Notes: generated from the sequence alone by a model not told the origin. DNA of 45,497 nt from Bacteriovoracaceae bacterium UBA7317 (GCA_002474345.1 DKQD01000174.1:12380-57876); one strand, 5' to 3'; shown: positions 8,405 to 16,509, counted from the stretch's first letter. A program made the numbers and translations.

Positions 8405-10108
8405 ATGAAAAGATATCTTGTCACTTCGGCCCTTCCTTACGCTAATGGACCCATTCACTTTGGACATCTAGTAGGTGCGTATATTCCTGCTGACGTATAC
8501 ACGAGACACAAAAAAATGCAGGGAGAGAATGCTATCCACATATCGGGTTCAGATGAGCATGGAGTGGCCATCATCATGGGTGCCCAAAAGGCCAAAAAGT
8601 CCTGCCAAGATTATGTGAATGATTGGCATAAGGAGCATAAAAAGCTTTTTGACCTTTTTGACATTCAATTTGATTACTTTGGACAAACATCTGCGGAATA
8701 TCATCACGAAGAAGTTCTAAAATGGTTTGAAGCTTTAAATGAAAAAGGTCTCATTGGGCCTAAAGACACGCAACAACTTTTTTGCAAGAGCTGTGAAAAT
8801 CACCTTCCAGATCGCTTTGTTGAAGGTGAATGCTATGAGTGTGGTTATAAGCACGCTAGGGGAGATGAGTGCCCTAATTGTGGAATTCTTATTGATCCAA
8901 CGAAGCTTATAAATCCTGTTTGTAAAATTTGTGGGGCCCAAAATTCTGAAGAAGTCACCGTAACACAATGGTATTTACTTCAGTCTAAATTTCATGATCA
9001 TTTTAAAGACTGGTTGAAGACCAAAAAAGATATTTGGCGTAAAACAGTCTACCCTTTTGTTGAAGCTTTAACTGAGAAAGGCCTTCACGATAGGGCCATA
9101 ACAAGGGATTTGGATTGGGGGATTGATGTTCCTCTTGCCGAAGCTAGAGGTAAGAAGCTCTACGTTTGGTTTGATGCTCCTATTGGTTATGTAAGTAACA
9201 CAAAACAATTGTTTAAAGAAACAGGCAGCAAAGAAGATTACTTAAAAGATTGGTGGAATAACCCAGATACAGAAATCATCCATTTTGTAGGAAAGGATAA
9301 TATTATTTTTCACACTGTTATTTTTCCTGTTATGGGTATGGGATCTGGAAGAATTAATCCCCCAAGTGATGTTCCAGCAAATCAATTCCTTAATTTAGAA
9401 GGAAAACAATTCTCAAAGTCGAGTGGCTGGTATGTTGATATTGAAGAAGCTTTTAAAAACTTTGGTGTCGATTCATTAAGGTATTACCTTCTCTCAATTT
9501 TACCGGAGACAAGCGATTCAAGCTTTGCTTGGAAAGAGTTTGGGCTAAAAGTTAACGGTGAATTGGCCAATAATATCGGAAACCTCGTTAACCGCTGTCT
9601 TAAATTTTGGAAAAAGAATTGGAGTGATGGTCTTGATGCAAGGTTTTTTGAAGGTTTCTCGGAGTCTGATCATGGAAAGGCATTTAAGGAAGCTTTAGCT
9701 AAACTCAACGAATGCCTTGATAAAAAGCAGATAAGGAAAGGCCTAGAGCAGTTGATGAGTATGGGGCAAATGGCCAATACTTTCTTTAGCGATCAGGAGC
9801 CTTGGGCCCAATTCAAGACTGAGCCTGAAAAAGCGGCCAAGACAATAGCTCAATCGGGGATTCAAATACTTATTTTAGGAGTTCTTTTTAGTCCTTTTCT
9901 TCCAACCCTGAGCGGAAAAATACTCTCTTTTTTCGATTTGTCCCTGGAAGATCAAATTAAGCAGAAAATTTACCGAGGAGACTGGAGTGTCCTTGATCAG
10001 CTCTTTAAAGAGGGTGGAGTACTTAAGGGAAAACCAAAGGCCCTTGTTCCTAAGATTGAGGATGAGGTAATTCAGAAATTGACTGACGAACTTCACCAGG
10101 GAAAGTAA
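8405..10108 (+). CDS. metG: Methionyl-tRNA synthetase
   Basis: A 567-residue class I synthetase that charges tRNA-Met. The N-terminus PYANGPIHFGHLVGA carries the HIGH-type motif (here HFGH). The zinc region has two knuckles (CKSC..CYEC and CPNC..CKIC) between about residues 125 and 180. The KMSKS-type loop is GKQFSKSSG. The anticodon-binding domain contains the conserved NNIGNLVNR. There is no C-terminal EMAP-like tRNA-binding extension, so it is the short form. ATG at 8405 follows AGGTG at close spacing. The 226-base leader shows no T-box element I can recognise. Confidence 0.97.
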   Translation: MKRYLVTSALPYANGPIHFGHLVGAYIPADVYTRHKKMQGENAIHISGSDEHGVAIIMGAQKAKKSCQDYVNDWHKEHKKLFDLFDIQFDYFGQTSAEYHHEEVLKWFEALNEKGLIGPKDTQQLFCKSCENHLPDRFVEGECYECGYKHARGDECPNCGILIDPTKLINPVCKICGAQNSEEVTVTQWYLLQSKFHDHFKDWLKTKKDIWRKTVYPFVEALTEKGLHDRAITRDLDWGIDVPLAEARGKKLYVWFDAPIGYVSNTKQLFKETGSKEDYLKDWWNNPDTEIIHFVGKDNIIFHTVIFPVMGMGSGRINPPSDVPANQFLNLEGKQFSKSSGWYVDIEEAFKNFGVDSLRYYLLSILPETSDSSFAWKEFGLKVNGELANNIGNLVNRCLKFWKKNWSDGLDARFFEGFSESDHGKAFKEALAKLNECLDKKQIRKGLEQLMSMGQMANTFFSDQEPWAQFKTEPEKAAKTIAQSGIQILILGVLFSPFLPTLSGKILSFFDLSLEDQIKQKIYRGDWSVLDQLFKEGGVLKGKPKALVPKIEDEVIQKLTDELHQGK

Positions 10109-10156
10109 GGAGCACTGATTTATAACCTCCTGCTTTTAATAGTCGGGAGGGTTCAA

Positions 10157-10627
10157 ATGAAATCAATAAAGGCCCTTTTTATCTTCACTCTTATATGGAG
10201 TAGTGTTGTTTATTTCAATTTAAAAAAAAGCACTCTTGGCTCTGTTAAGAATCCAATTAAAGTTTGGGTATTGGCTGATAAAGAGAAAGCTGTCTATTTT
10301 CGAGCAAAAGAACTCGTTAAGGGTTTAAGGGAAGAGACAGGCTTTAACTATGAATGGAAGGTTGTTTTCTCAGAACAAGAAGCTAATGAGTCGTTGAGCT
10401 TGTCCAAAATCGATGTTCTTTTACACTTAGAAAATTCCGAATTAAAAGCAAAAAAACCGCGAGAAGTTTCCAAAGAAGCTAAGGCAAGTGAAGCCGATGG
10501 TTCCTCGTTGAGAAACCCAGCAAGCTTTCAAAAACAAGGGTTTAAAAAATCTGTCAAAGCCGTCCAGTTTCGAAAAGCCCTCCCAAAAAGAATCAATTAC
10601 AGTATTTTGAAAGGGCTTAGAAAGTAA
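10157..10627 (+). CDS. Small membrane-anchored or secreted protein, possibly a fragment of a substrate-binding fold
   Basis: A 156-residue protein with an N-terminal hydrophobic segment (residues 5-22) acting as anchor or signal. Residues 33-95 read like the first alpha/beta part of a PhnD-type periplasmic binding protein (IKVWVLADKEKAVYF, then an ELVKGLREETGF helix), but the rest of that fold is missing. The tail is basic and rich in Lys, Ala and Ser, so probably unstructured. The start is supported by GGGAGG at 10145-10150. The gene sits 48 bases after metG, convergent with the next gene. No function is recognised. Confidence 0.6.
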   Translation: MKSIKALFIFTLIWSSVVYFNLKKSTLGSVKNPIKVWVLADKEKAVYFRAKELVKGLREETGFNYEWKVVFSEQEANESLSLSKIDVLLHLENSELKAKKPREVSKEAKASEADGSSLRNPASFQKQGFKKSVKAVQFRKALPKRINYSILKGLRK

Positions 10628-10644
10628 GAAATTGCTTTAGAGAA

Positions 10645-11637
10645 TTAAGGTTCAGTTACTTTTGACTGAATTACTTTTTGGAAGATCGTTCCAAAAATAG
10701 AGTGACCTTCATGATCTTTCATTTCAATTCTTATTGTATCGCCAGGTTTCATGAAAGGAGTTTTTATTTCACCTTCATTAATTTTTTCAAGCATTCTTTT
10801 TTCGGCTAAACAGGAGCTCCCTTTCTTCTCATCCTCATTGGAGACCGTTCCGCTTCCAATAATCGTTCCAGCGCTAAGGTTCCGTGTTCTAGCCGCATGC
10901 TCTATAAGTTGATGAAAAGAGAAGTGCATGTCCCCTGAGTCTGGGTTACCAAACCATTCTTTGTTATATTCAGAAAGAAGTGGGAGGTGGACTCTTCCTT
11001 CTTTCCAGGCATTGCCTAATTCTTTGGGAGTGACAGCAAATGGAGAGAAGGCCGAGGAAGGTTTACTTTGCATGAATCCAAAGCCCATGGCTAACTCACC
11101 TGGGATAAGCCCTCTTAAGCTTACATCATTTACAAGTAGGATGAGTTTGATATATTGCTCAGCATCTTCTGCCTTCGTGCCCATAGGGACATCGCCAGTT
11201 ATGACGGCAACTTCTCCTTCAAAGTCAAGCCCATGAGCCGAAGCGACGTGAGGAATGTCCTCTCTTGGTGAAAGAAAGGTGTCGCTGCCACCTTGATACA
11301 TAAGGGGTGTCGTTTTTAAGTTTTGTGGTGGTTCTGCTCCTCTTGCTTTTCTTACGAGAATGATGTGGCGGATATAAGCCGACCCATCAAGCCACTGATA
11401 GGCCCTGGGAAGAGGGGAGTGGAATGATTCTTCATTGACTTCAAAACTTGATGATAATGAGCCCTCATTAAGAGCTTGATAGACTTCTTCGAGTTTTGGA
11501 CAACACTCTTCCCAATTTTCGAGCGCTTGCTGAAGAGTTTGAGCAATATTTTCTACTTTCGTTGCCTTTTTGTTGTCTCTACTAACAACAACAAGGTCTC
11601 CATCTTTAGATTTATTAATTAATGTTCCTAGTTTCAT
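10645..11637 (-). CDS. Fumarylacetoacetate hydrolase family protein
   Basis: A 330-residue FAH-fold enzyme with an N-terminal extension of the bacterial homogentisate-pathway type (MKLGTLINKSKDGDLVVVSRD). Metal-ligand segments are visible at DFEGEVAVI and LLVNDVSLR, and GSGTVS lies in the C-terminal core. The family hydrolyses fumarylacetoacetate to fumarate and acetoacetate in tyrosine breakdown. The divergent neighbour is maleylacetoacetate isomerase, the preceding step, which supports that substrate. The ribosome site GAGGTG lies about eight bases upstream of the ATG. Homogentisate dioxygenase is not in the window. Confidence 0.9.
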   Translation of the reverse strand: MKLGTLINKSKDGDLVVVSRDNKKATKVENIAQTLQQALENWEECCPKLEEVYQALNEGSLSSSFEVNEESFHSPLPRAYQWLDGSAYIRHIILVRKARGAEPPQNLKTTPLMYQGGSDTFLSPREDIPHVASAHGLDFEGEVAVITGDVPMGTKAEDAEQYIKLILLVNDVSLRGLIPGELAMGFGFMQSKPSSAFSPFAVTPKELGNAWKEGRVHLPLLSEYNKEWFGNPDSGDMHFSFHQLIEHAARTRNLSAGTIIGSGTVSNEDEKKGSSCLAEKRMLEKINEGEIKTPFMKPGDTIRIEMKDHEGHSIFGTIFQKVIQSKVTEP

Positions 11638-11699
11638 TTCATTTCACCTCAAAAAGTTTTTTCTTTTCAAAAGGTCTGGCCTTTAGGTATTCAAATAGT

Positions 11700-11709
11700 A
11701 TTGATCAAT
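11700..11709. promoter_or_regulatory. Palindrome in the divergent fah/mai promoter region
   Basis: The perfect 10-base palindrome ATTGATCAAT lies in the roughly 100-base region between the divergently transcribed FAH and isomerase genes. This is where an operator for a shared regulator would sit. A looser symmetry, AAAGG and CCTTT, lies just to its left at about 11670-11684. It is short enough to arise by chance. Confidence 0.3.
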
Positions 11710-11737
11710 TTTATAGACCAAACCAAGGGGGAAAGCA

Positions 11738-12391
11738 ATTAAACCCATCCTTTATAGTTATTTTAGAAGCTCTTGTTCTTATAGAGTGCGGATAGCCCTT
11801 CATTATAAGAATATTGATTATGAATACCGACCCATTCACCTAGTAAAGGATGGTGGGGAGCAGCGCAAAGAGGATTATTTGAGTGTGAACCCAAAGGGAG
11901 AGGTTCCTTATTTTATTGATGGGGATCTTAAGCTAAGTCAATCCATGGCCATTTTGAGCTATATTGATGAAAAGTGGCCTCAAAACCCTCTTTTTCCAGA
12001 TGATCGTGGTCTAAGGTCTAGGTGCATTCAATTAAGTGAAATTATCAACTCCGGGATTCAGCCTTTGCAAAACTTGCGAGTAATGCAGGAAGTTGTTAAG
12101 CGCTTCGGCTGTAGTGACCAAGAGAAAAAGAATTGGTCTTCTTTTTGGATTGAAGAAGGTCTTTCGGTTTTAGAAAGAGAACTTGGTTTATTTAAAGGAC
12201 CTTTTTCAATGGGTAAGGATTTAACTTGTGTTGACTTGTACTTAATTCCTCAAATATATAACGCAAAAAGGTTTGGAATTGACTTGAAAAGGTTTCCTAG
12301 ATTGGTCGATATAAATGATTCTTGTCTAAAGCTTGACCCATTTATTAAAGCTGACCCAAAAAATCAGCCTGATTCGCCCTCGGATCTATAG
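11738..12391 (+). CDS. maiA: Maleylacetoacetate isomerase with a probable ATT start codon
   Basis: A zeta-class glutathione transferase that converts maleylacetoacetate to fumarylacetoacetate. The conserved N-terminus YSYFRSSCSYRVRIAL, with the glutathione-activating SSCS motif, is encoded from 11753. The HLVKDGGEQ and NPKGEVPYF blocks follow. No ATG, GTG or TTG lies in frame between the stop at 11714-11716 and the GTG at 11786, and that GTG sits inside the conserved motif and would remove the active site. ATT at 11738 is preceded by AAGGGGG at 11725-11731 with normal spacing and gives 217 residues, the usual length. I therefore place the start there. ATC at 11747 or a sequence error are alternatives. 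It is divergent from the FAH gene, and its 3' end lies 11 bases from the convergent response regulator gene. Confidence 0.85.
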   Translation: MKPILYSYFRSSCSYRVRIALHYKNIDYEYRPIHLVKDGGEQRKEDYLSVNPKGEVPYFIDGDLKLSQSMAILSYIDEKWPQNPLFPDDRGLRSRCIQLSEIINSGIQPLQNLRVMQEVVKRFGCSDQEKKNWSSFWIEEGLSVLERELGLFKGPFSMGKDLTCVDLYLIPQIYNAKRFGIDLKRFPRLVDINDSCLKLDPFIKADPKNQPDSPSDL

Positions 12392-12402
12392 GTTTTTGGC
12401 TT

Positions 12403-12816
12403 TTACATTGAGTCTTTAATAACCTTATTCCAGTATTGGAAGTGGTTCCTCACTTTGGAAAGAGCTTCTTGTATTTGTTCGTCTTGAAATGGCTTATTTA
12501 GGAAGTACTCTACACCGGCATTGAAACATTTTTCAAGAGTTTCTTTTGAGGTATCTCCAGAAAGAGCAATAACTTGAATACCTTTATTGAGGTAGCTGCA
12601 ATATTCGAAAATATCAATCCCTAACTCTTCTCCTAAGTGAATATCAGTAATAACAGCTTCGATTGGGTTTTCAAAAATAAAGTCTGTCGCATCTTGAAGA
12701 TTTGTAAAGGTAAACATTTCAATATCGAAATCGCATAGATCTGGTATTTTTATTTCAAGTGTTTCAAGAATATCTTCTTGATCATCAACCAACACAAGTT
12801 TCAGCTTATCGTCCAT
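12403..12816 (-). CDS. Single-domain response regulator
   Basis: A 137-residue CheY-like receiver with no output domain. The acidic pocket is VDDQED (Asp11/Asp12), the phospho-acceptor is Asp58 in VITDIHLGEE, the switch residue is Ser86 in ALSGDTS, and the invariant lysine is Lys108 in LNKPF. All catalytic positions are intact. It lies 41 bases behind the receiver-like/HD-domain gene on the same strand, so the two are probably cotranscribed and may act together. AAGGAG eight bases before the ATG supports the start. No histidine kinase is nearby. Confidence 0.92.
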   Translation of the reverse strand: MDDKLKLVLVDDQEDILETLEIKIPDLCDFDIEMFTFTNLQDATDFIFENPIEAVITDIHLGEELGIDIFEYCSYLNKGIQVIALSGDTSKETLEKCFNAGVEYFLNKPFQDEQIQEALSKVRNHFQYWNKVIKDSM

Positions 12817-12857
12817 GTTTTTATCTCCTTCTTCTCATTTTTTTATTTTTTCAAATT

Positions 12858-14216
12858 TTACTCATCACCTTGCTTAGAAACGGCTTCGTAAACTCTTAAA
12901 AGATTGCCAGATTTATATGCATCTTTTTTCTCTAGAATAAAGTCTTTGATCGTCCACTTTTTATTGAAAAAAATATAATCGGAAAGATCGTGAGAAATAA
13001 TAAATATTGATGAGAATAAAGAAGGCTCACCGGCAGAACCGCCTAAGGTAACACCATCATGAATGTTATGGTGTTGTTTAATTATGGTGTCTACATCGAG
13101 GGGAACACCTTGGAACTTTATTGAAGCATCTGCTGAGTCTTTATGATGATTTAAAATTAACTTTTTTTCATCTTTTGTGAGCGTGTTTTTCATTTTATCA
13201 AATTTTGACTTTGTGTTGATTTCGGCAAGTTTTGTATTTTTTGCAAGAGTAAGATCATGAAGGTAAGCACTAAAAATAAATTTTCTGAAGGTTTGGGGGT
13301 TTCCGACACCGAGTTCTTTTGCAATTCCACAGGCTATTCGGCCAGTTAGTTCAATATGGCTAGAATAATAGTCAGCTTGGTTTTTATTTAATTTAAATAT
13401 TTTTATAAACTTAGAAAATTTTGGAATTTGTTCAACTGTTTTCAAAACATCATCTATATTTCCTTCGACGGTTTTGAGCTCTTCATCATTGAGAGGCATA
13501 ATTTTTTGTATTTTTTCTAGCTTTTTTTTCATTTGATCAGGTGTTACAAAATTTAGTATTTGCTTGTTTTGAATAGCTTTTGTAACAGCATCTTCATTTT
13601 TGAGGATAATCTTTATAATATCTTGTGCATTTTCCCTTTCAAGAAAAAGGTATTTAACCTGCCTTTTATTTAATTTGTGTATATCTTCTTCCGTAATAGT
13701 GTCTTCTTTCCTAAACATTTTTAAGTATCGGCCACTGACAAGCTTTATGAATAAGTGACCACCTAAATTTCTAAAATGGAGAAGAAGCAAAAGGGGAATT
13801 GCCAAATATTCATTTTTATTGGCACTTACTTCTTTTTCAAAATATTGCTCGATGGCTTTTTGAAAGTTATTGATATACTTTTCAGATTCACCAGAATATT
13901 TTTCCAAGCCACCAAATTCTTTATAAAGCTGAGGATCTTTTGAAATTCTAGGAACAAAATCATTGGTAAAAATGAGGAACTTTTTTCTTATACATTCAAA
14001 TACAAGCTTTATACAGTTGTCTTTAAAACCCAAAAAATCTATAACAACTAATTTCAATTTAGTACTGTCTTTTAAAATTTTCTCTGCATTTCCAACACTT
14101 GATACCGTTATACACTGAAAACCCGTCATATAATTAATGAGGATAGAGTATAACTCGCCCATCAAGTTATCTTGAAAAAAGATAAGTACTTCAAAATCTT
14201 GATTCTTTTTGTCCAT
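12858..14216 (-). CDS. HD-domain signalling protein with degenerate N-terminal receiver
   Basis: A 452-residue protein. Residues 1-120 look like a degenerate receiver (LKLVVIDFLG in place of a phospho-acceptor strand). Residues 145-200 contain the GRYLKMFRKEDTITEEDIHKL segment and a KYLFLER strand, typical of a small N-terminal domain found with Bdellovibrionota HD proteins. Residues about 280-440 form an HD hydrolase domain with AYLHDLTLAK, NHHKDSAD and KQHHNIHDG. The metal-binding HD and the HH pairs are present, but the GYP loop of cyclic-di-GMP phosphodiesterases reads HDGVTLGG. Its activity is therefore uncertain: a diverged HD-GYP enzyme, another phosphohydrolase, or a binding protein. 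The next gene is an intact response regulator. Confidence 0.75.
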   Translation of the reverse strand: MDKKNQDFEVLIFFQDNLMGELYSILINYMTGFQCITVSSVGNAEKILKDSTKLKLVVIDFLGFKDNCIKLVFECIRKKFLIFTNDFVPRISKDPQLYKEFGGLEKYSGESEKYINNFQKAIEQYFEKEVSANKNEYLAIPLLLLLHFRNLGGHLFIKLVSGRYLKMFRKEDTITEEDIHKLNKRQVKYLFLERENAQDIIKIILKNEDAVTKAIQNKQILNFVTPDQMKKKLEKIQKIMPLNDEELKTVEGNIDDVLKTVEQIPKFSKFIKIFKLNKNQADYYSSHIELTGRIACGIAKELGVGNPQTFRKFIFSAYLHDLTLAKNTKLAEINTKSKFDKMKNTLTKDEKKLILNHHKDSADASIKFQGVPLDVDTIIKQHHNIHDGVTLGGSAGEPSLFSSIFIISHDLSDYIFFNKKWTIKDFILEKKDAYKSGNLLRVYEAVSKQGDE

Positions 14217-14288
14217 GTCCCCACCGTAAAGAACAGTACTTTCCTCTCGTCATTTTAGTCTATTATCTTGAGGGGGAAGAATGGTAAG

Positions 14289-14999
14289 TTACCAGCTCCA
14301 TCCGAGCTCGGCAAAAGTGGAGTAAAAGTATCGGTATTTGTTTTGGTCACTCATTTTGTCTTCAATTGATGTGAGAGTAAATCTTATAAATGATCCTTTT
14401 CTAAAATAAAAAGGAAGAGAGTACGGAAGGTTATCTTCTGGAGTTAGAAATAGAACGGCTCCAGCAGAGTATTCTTGTTGTTTTCTATAATCTAGGTCTG
14501 TTTGGAAGGGGTAACGTAAAAATAAATTTATGTGCTTATTTAATTTTGAAAAGAAAACTTCAATTGAGTACTTTACTCCATATAAATCGTCGTATCCAAA
14601 CTTGTCTGAATTTTTATATTTTATTTGCATTCTAGAGTGAAAGTAGTGTGCCGAAAGGATAAACATCAAGGGGGTTGCTGGAATTTCCCATCTTAGTGTG
14701 CTTTCATAATGACCCATTAAGGCTTCGTACCCTTTTTTACTTGTCATGGTAACTGGGCCCATAAGTCTTACTTCGTTAGTTAAGTAAAGCCAGTTTGGCA
14801 AAAGCATTGCTTTCAAGCCAAGTTTTAAAGAACCTGTATTTTCTTTAAAACTTAAGTTTAAAGAGCTAGTATTTTCTTTGTAACTTAAACTATGGTATCC
14901 CAAAGCAAATTCCCAAAGAAAAGTGTCACCTCCAAAAGATCCCTTTTGGAAGCTAAGGGTTAAAAAGGCTGCTAATAAAGTATATTTTAGTTTTCTCAT
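14289..14999 (-). CDS. Probable outer-membrane barrel protein, unknown function
   Basis: A 236-residue protein with a signal peptide (MRKLKYTLLAAFLTLSF, cleavage near SFGG). The body alternates hydrophobic and polar residues in strand-like runs and ends in GWSW, the aromatic ending expected of a small outer-membrane barrel. Near the N-terminus an 11-residue unit is repeated in tandem (SYKENTSSLNL, then SFKENTGSLKL). No named family is recognised. It is separated from the downstream HD gene by 72 bases on the same strand and is divergent from dtd. Confidence 0.6.
   Translation of the reverse strand: MRKLKYTLLAAFLTLSFQKGSFGGDTFLWEFALGYHSLSYKENTSSLNLSFKENTGSLKLGLKAMLLPNWLYLTNEVRLMGPVTMTSKKGYEALMGHYESTLRWEIPATPLMFILSAHYFHSRMQIKYKNSDKFGYDDLYGVKYSIEVFFSKLNKHINLFLRYPFQTDLDYRKQQEYSAGAVLFLTPEDNLPYSLPFYFRKGSFIRFTLTSIEDKMSDQNKYRYFYSTFAELGWSW
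14822..14887. repeat. 33-base tandem duplication inside a coding region
   Basis: Two adjacent copies of a 33-base unit (14822-14854 and 14855-14887) differ at a few bases and encode two copies of an 11-residue strand in the outer-membrane protein. The reading frame is kept. Confidence 0.85.
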
Positions 15000-15063
15000 G
15001 ATTATGATTATAGTCTCTACAAAAGAGTTAATGTAGGGGAGTAAAAAATGATGCGGAGTGGCT

Positions 15064-15504
15064 ATGAGGGTCGTTGTTCAGAGAGTAACAGGTGCTAATG
15101 TAAGAGTTGGTGATGAATTAGTGGGGGAAATTGGCCCTGGTTTAGTCCTCCTCGTTTGCTTTGAAAAGAGAGACTTACCCGATATTTTGGAAAAAGCTTC
15201 AAAGAAAGTTCTAAATTTAAGGTGTTTTGAAGACCCGGATACCAAAAAAATGGGAAAGAGTGTTTCTGATATTGAAGGCGGTTCTTTGTTGGCAATAAGT
15301 CAGTTTACACTTTCCTGGAGAGGAGGAAAAGGTAATCGACCCGGTTTTGATAATTCGATGGAACCAGCAAAAGCAAATGAAATGTTTGAAGATTTCTGTT
15401 CAATTTTGAAAAAAACTGTCCAGGTTGAAAAAGGTGTTTTTGGAGAGTTTATGGACGTTTCAATAAAGAATCATGGGCCTGTGACATTTTGTCTTGATTT
15501 TTAA
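15064..15504 (+). CDS. dtd: D-aminoacyl-tRNA deacylase
   Basis: A 146-residue enzyme that removes D-amino acids (and glycine from tRNA-Ala) from mischarged tRNAs. Hallmarks are the N-terminus MRVVVQRV, the catalytic SQFTL block (AISQFTLSWRGGKGNRPGFD), and the C-terminal NHGPVTF motif that provides the cross-subunit proline. ATG at 15064 is chosen because the family begins exactly there and CGGAG lies five bases upstream; a GTG at 15058 adds two residues. It is a single gene in a divergent position to the barrel protein gene. Confidence 0.96.
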   Translation: MRVVVQRVTGANVRVGDELVGEIGPGLVLLVCFEKRDLPDILEKASKKVLNLRCFEDPDTKKMGKSVSDIEGGSLLAISQFTLSWRGGKGNRPGFDNSMEPAKANEMFEDFCSILKKTVQVEKGVFGEFMDVSIKNHGPVTFCLDF

Positions 15505-15708
15505 AATATTCGCCAACATTGTTGATTTCTTTTACAACAGAAGATAACTTTCCACACCACTAGTGTCTCTGATGATAAGTTGGCGGCGCAGATTCTCTTA
15601 AGACCTCTTTAAAAGCCTTTTAAAAGGAGTTTAAAGCTCCTATGTTAGGTTTCACCAAGACCTTGTTTCAATTTCGAAGGTTTTTAATAAAGGTAAAGGA
15701 GGAAACCT

Positions 15709-16311
15709 ATGAAAAGTTCACTAAAAATGTTTTTAATTTTAGCTGCTGCTATGATTTTAGGGCAAGCTCAAGCTGACGATATTCAGTTGGGTCACCCAGG
15801 TTATGGTGGTAATGGTTGTCCAAGTGGGAGTGCTTCTGTAACTCTTAGCCCTGATAATAAGGCCCTATCAATTCTTTTTGATGAATTTCAGGTTGAAGCA
15901 GGTGGTTTTTCTGGAAGAAGAGTTGCACGTAAATCTTGTAATATTGCAATTCCCGTTCACGTTCCTCAGGGAATGAGTGTCTCTATTATTGAGGCTGACT
16001 ATAGAGGTTTTAACTCTATTCCACGTGGTGGAATGTCTCGTTTCTCTGCTGAGTATTTCTTTGCTGGTAAAAGAGGTCCTAGGTATAGAAAGACTTTTAG
16101 AGGTGGTATAGATGACGATTATACACTTTCAAATACTTTGGCCTTAAGTGCTTTGACATGGTCTCCATGTGGTCAGTCAGTTAACCTTCGTGTTAACACC
16201 AGCATGATGGTGAGGACAAACAGGATGGGAGACGATGCTCTTTCTACAGTTGATAGTGCTGATTTCAATGCAGGTCTAGTTTATCACCTTAAGTGGAGAA
16301 GGTGTCGATAA
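15709..16311 (+). CDS. Secreted DUF4360-family protein
   Basis: A 200-residue protein with a clear signal peptide (cleavage near AQADD). The mature part contains GGNGCPSGSASVTLSPDNKALSI, the typical opening of DUF4360, followed by FDEFQVEAGG and a beta-rich region with an ADYRGF strand. Conserved cysteines occur in GNGCP, KSCNI, SPCGQ and the terminal RRCR. The family is secreted, of unknown function, and frequent in Bdellovibrionota and fungi. The ribosome site AAAGGAGGAAACCT is near-perfect, a strong terminator follows, and the 204-base leader has several potential hairpins. It is probably highly expressed as a single gene. Confidence 0.85.
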   Translation: MKSSLKMFLILAAAMILGQAQADDIQLGHPGYGGNGCPSGSASVTLSPDNKALSILFDEFQVEAGGFSGRRVARKSCNIAIPVHVPQGMSVSIIEADYRGFNSIPRGGMSRFSAEYFFAGKRGPRYRKTFRGGIDDDYTLSNTLALSALTWSPCGQSVNLRVNTSMMVRTNRMGDDALSTVDSADFNAGLVYHLKWRRCR

Positions 16312-16345
16312 TTGATATTTAGGTCTTGGTTTTGTGTTTAGCGTT

Positions 16346-16379
16346 AAAAGCCCCTTTCTTTCGGAAGGGGCTTTTTTTT
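16346..16379 (+). terminator. Strong rho-independent terminator
   Basis: A perfect 11-base-pair stem (AAAAGCCCCTT at 16346-16356, AAGGGGCTTTT at 16365-16375) with an eight-base loop runs straight into a T tract, 35 bases after the DUF4360 gene. Confidence 0.92.
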
Positions 16380-16468
16380 GCTAAAAAAATTAATGATTTA
16401 GTCTTCTCATAACAATTTCATTTTTCTAAAATTATCTAAGAATAAATTAATCGGAATCCTGACCCAAC

Positions 16469-16497
16469 TCCTTTTTGGTAAAAGGAAGTGGTTTTTT
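16469..16497 (+). promoter_or_regulatory. Leader hairpin with T tract ahead of the ABC operon
   Basis: The stem TCCTTTT (16469-16475) and AAAAGGA (16480-16486) has a four-base loop and is followed four bases later by six T. It looks like a weak terminator placed about 40 bases before the first ABC gene, so it might attenuate transcription into the operon. The function is inferred from shape and position only. Confidence 0.35.
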
Positions 16498-16509
16498 GAG
16501 GGAGGTTTT

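Noticed and set aside
11786..12391. maiA starting at the first GTG
   Set aside because: It would start inside the conserved SYRVRIAL block and lose the glutathione-binding SSCS residues, leaving an unusually short protein. The frame stays open and conserved upstream.
12858..14216. Calling the HD protein a cyclic-di-GMP phosphodiesterase outright
   Set aside because: The GYP loop is not present in recognisable form, so the activity is left open.
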